Below, one piece after another: positions 63,892-64,000 of a stretch of DNA of 64,000 nucleotides. This stretch comes from Paragordius varius (taxonomy: Eukaryota > Nematomorpha): positions 434,001 through 498,000 of the forward strand of contig OZ176050.1 of NCBI GenBank assembly GCA_964247055.1, read 5' to 3'. Positions within the stretch are counted from its first letter, which is position 1; each line of letters starts with the position of its first letter. A model generated the notes under the pieces. That model had not been told where the DNA came from. It did not search any database and saw only the letters and a list, made by a program, of their open reading frames with translations. Both the position numbers and the translations under genes were made by a program.

Positions 63892-64000
63892 TGGCTACCT
63901 AAAATCCAAATTTGATCAGGTGATGTCGCCATAATTTTTTTTGGGTAGTCCTATGGTAGTTCCATCATCACCCCAAATATTTTGGGGATCGGACTATAAA
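63892..64000 (+). repeat. Partial monomer at right window edge (type O)
   Basis: The last 109 bases are the first part of a type O monomer (TAGTCCTAT, TTTTGGGG, GGACTATAAA), cut by the window end. The array continues to the right. Confidence 0.95.

Larger units (their letters stand above)
1..64000 (+). repeat. AT-rich 173-bp satellite array filling the window
   Basis: The whole window is a head-to-tail array of one monomer, counted here from TGGCTACC to the next TGGCTACC. Most monomers are 173 bp. Common length variants are 172 (T7 tract or the ACTTAAATCC form), 170, 169 and 158 bp, and the shortest seen is 117 bp. About 370 monomers fit. All lie in the same orientation and no non-satellite sequence separates them. 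Consensus G+C is about 27%. No reading frame of meaningful length survives, because each monomer has stops such as the TAA in GGCTACCTAA and 173 is not a multiple of three, so the frame rotates. Monomer length near a nucleosome repeat is typical of centromeric and pericentromeric satellites, but the chromosomal position is inference. I do not recognise the family. Confidence 0.98.
60788..64000 (+). repeat. Terminal vocabulary 3 zone
   Basis: It starts with an AA monomer and an O, then holds the second 11-mer copy (61,131-63,027). Inside it an 8-mer L-X-Y'-W-V'-O-(TTTTCGAG)-AA (61,649-63,027, 1,379 bp) is repeated in part from 63,028 to the window end. Both L-X pairs share CTACCTAATATCC and GATCAGTTGATG. 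Confidence 0.87.

Noticed and set aside
1-64000. Short ORFs beginning at the ATGGCTACC of each monomer, and reverse-strand starts such as ATGATGGAACTACC
   Set aside because: The forward ORF stops after three codons (ATG GCT ACC TAA) and the reverse one after a few (ending CCATAG). The frame rotates between monomers because 173 is not a multiple of three. No coding signal.
1-64000. CRISPR array
   Set aside because: Repeats are contiguous 173-bp monomers with no unique spacers between short conserved repeats.
1-64000. Transposable element, retroelement or virus-like insertion in the array
   Set aside because: Every stretch reads as satellite monomer. No foreign sequence, terminal repeats or target duplications were seen.
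1-64000. Telomeric repeats or microsatellites at zone boundaries
   Set aside because: Boundaries such as 30,477, 37,682 and 49,919 pass directly from one monomer type to another, with no simple repeats between them.
1-64000. Inverted blocks of monomers
   Set aside because: All monomers read in the same direction. No reverse-complement TGGCTACC phase was found.
1-64000. Assigning the host species from the monomer
   Set aside because: The sequence brings no known satellite to mind with confidence. Similar lengths and base composition occur in insects, nematodes and plants.

Overview
The whole window is satellite DNA. From base 1 to base 64,000 it is a head-to-tail tandem array, all in one orientation, of an AT-rich monomer of modal length 173 bp. 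The monomer consensus is about 27% G+C by hand count. About 370 monomers fit. I see no break, inversion, transposon, RNA gene or protein-coding gene. Both window edges fall inside a monomer, so the array continues on each side. This points to eukaryotic heterochromatin: centromere or pericentromere, subtelomere, or a sex or B chromosome. I do not recognise the family. A monomer near nucleosome-repeat length is common in insects, other invertebrates and plants, so the host cannot be named from sequence alone.

The monomers are not interchangeable. They carry linked diagnostic variants that define about 25 types, given letters in the feature list. The types form three vocabularies. Vocabulary 1 (types A-K; marks GCGTAG, GGTTG, GATATT and a 15-bp deletion) fills roughly 1-9,097, 30,477-35,606 and 37,682-42,659. 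Vocabulary 2 (types P-V; marks AATTCGATC, GGCTCCC, GAGTAGCTCT, ATGCCTACC) fills 9,098-11,347, 35,607-37,681 and 42,660-49,918, and is spliced into the other zones as S-T-U runs. Vocabulary 3 (L-O, W-Z and relatives; marks GTCCCC, CATAACCCC, TAGTCCT) fills 11,348-30,476 and, after a mixed stretch, 49,919-64,000.

Within the zones the types are ordered into higher-order repeats (HORs) of several sizes: 4-mer (693 bp), 5-mer (865 bp), 6-mer (about 1,037 bp), alternating 7-mer and 6-mer making a 13-mer (about 2,250 bp), 8-mer (about 1,380 bp), 9-mer (1,555-1,558 bp), 18-mer (about 3,105 bp) and 31-mer (5,323 bp). Some are exact or nearly exact tandem duplications. Several junctions fall inside chimeric monomers, as expected from unequal exchange between misaligned monomers. 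One stretch (57,343-60,787) is scruffier, with many private changes, and looks less homogenised.

The monomer has internal structure: a perfect 24-bp A/T palindrome, a 17-bp CCCCAAA...TTTGGGG dyad, a GGTGA-TG-TCACC dyad beside a conserved TGATCA, and two interleaved 7-bp inverted repeats. Several type-defining sites are CpG against TpG or CpA. Coordinates and HOR comparisons come from reading by eye. Statements of identity mean that no difference was noticed.
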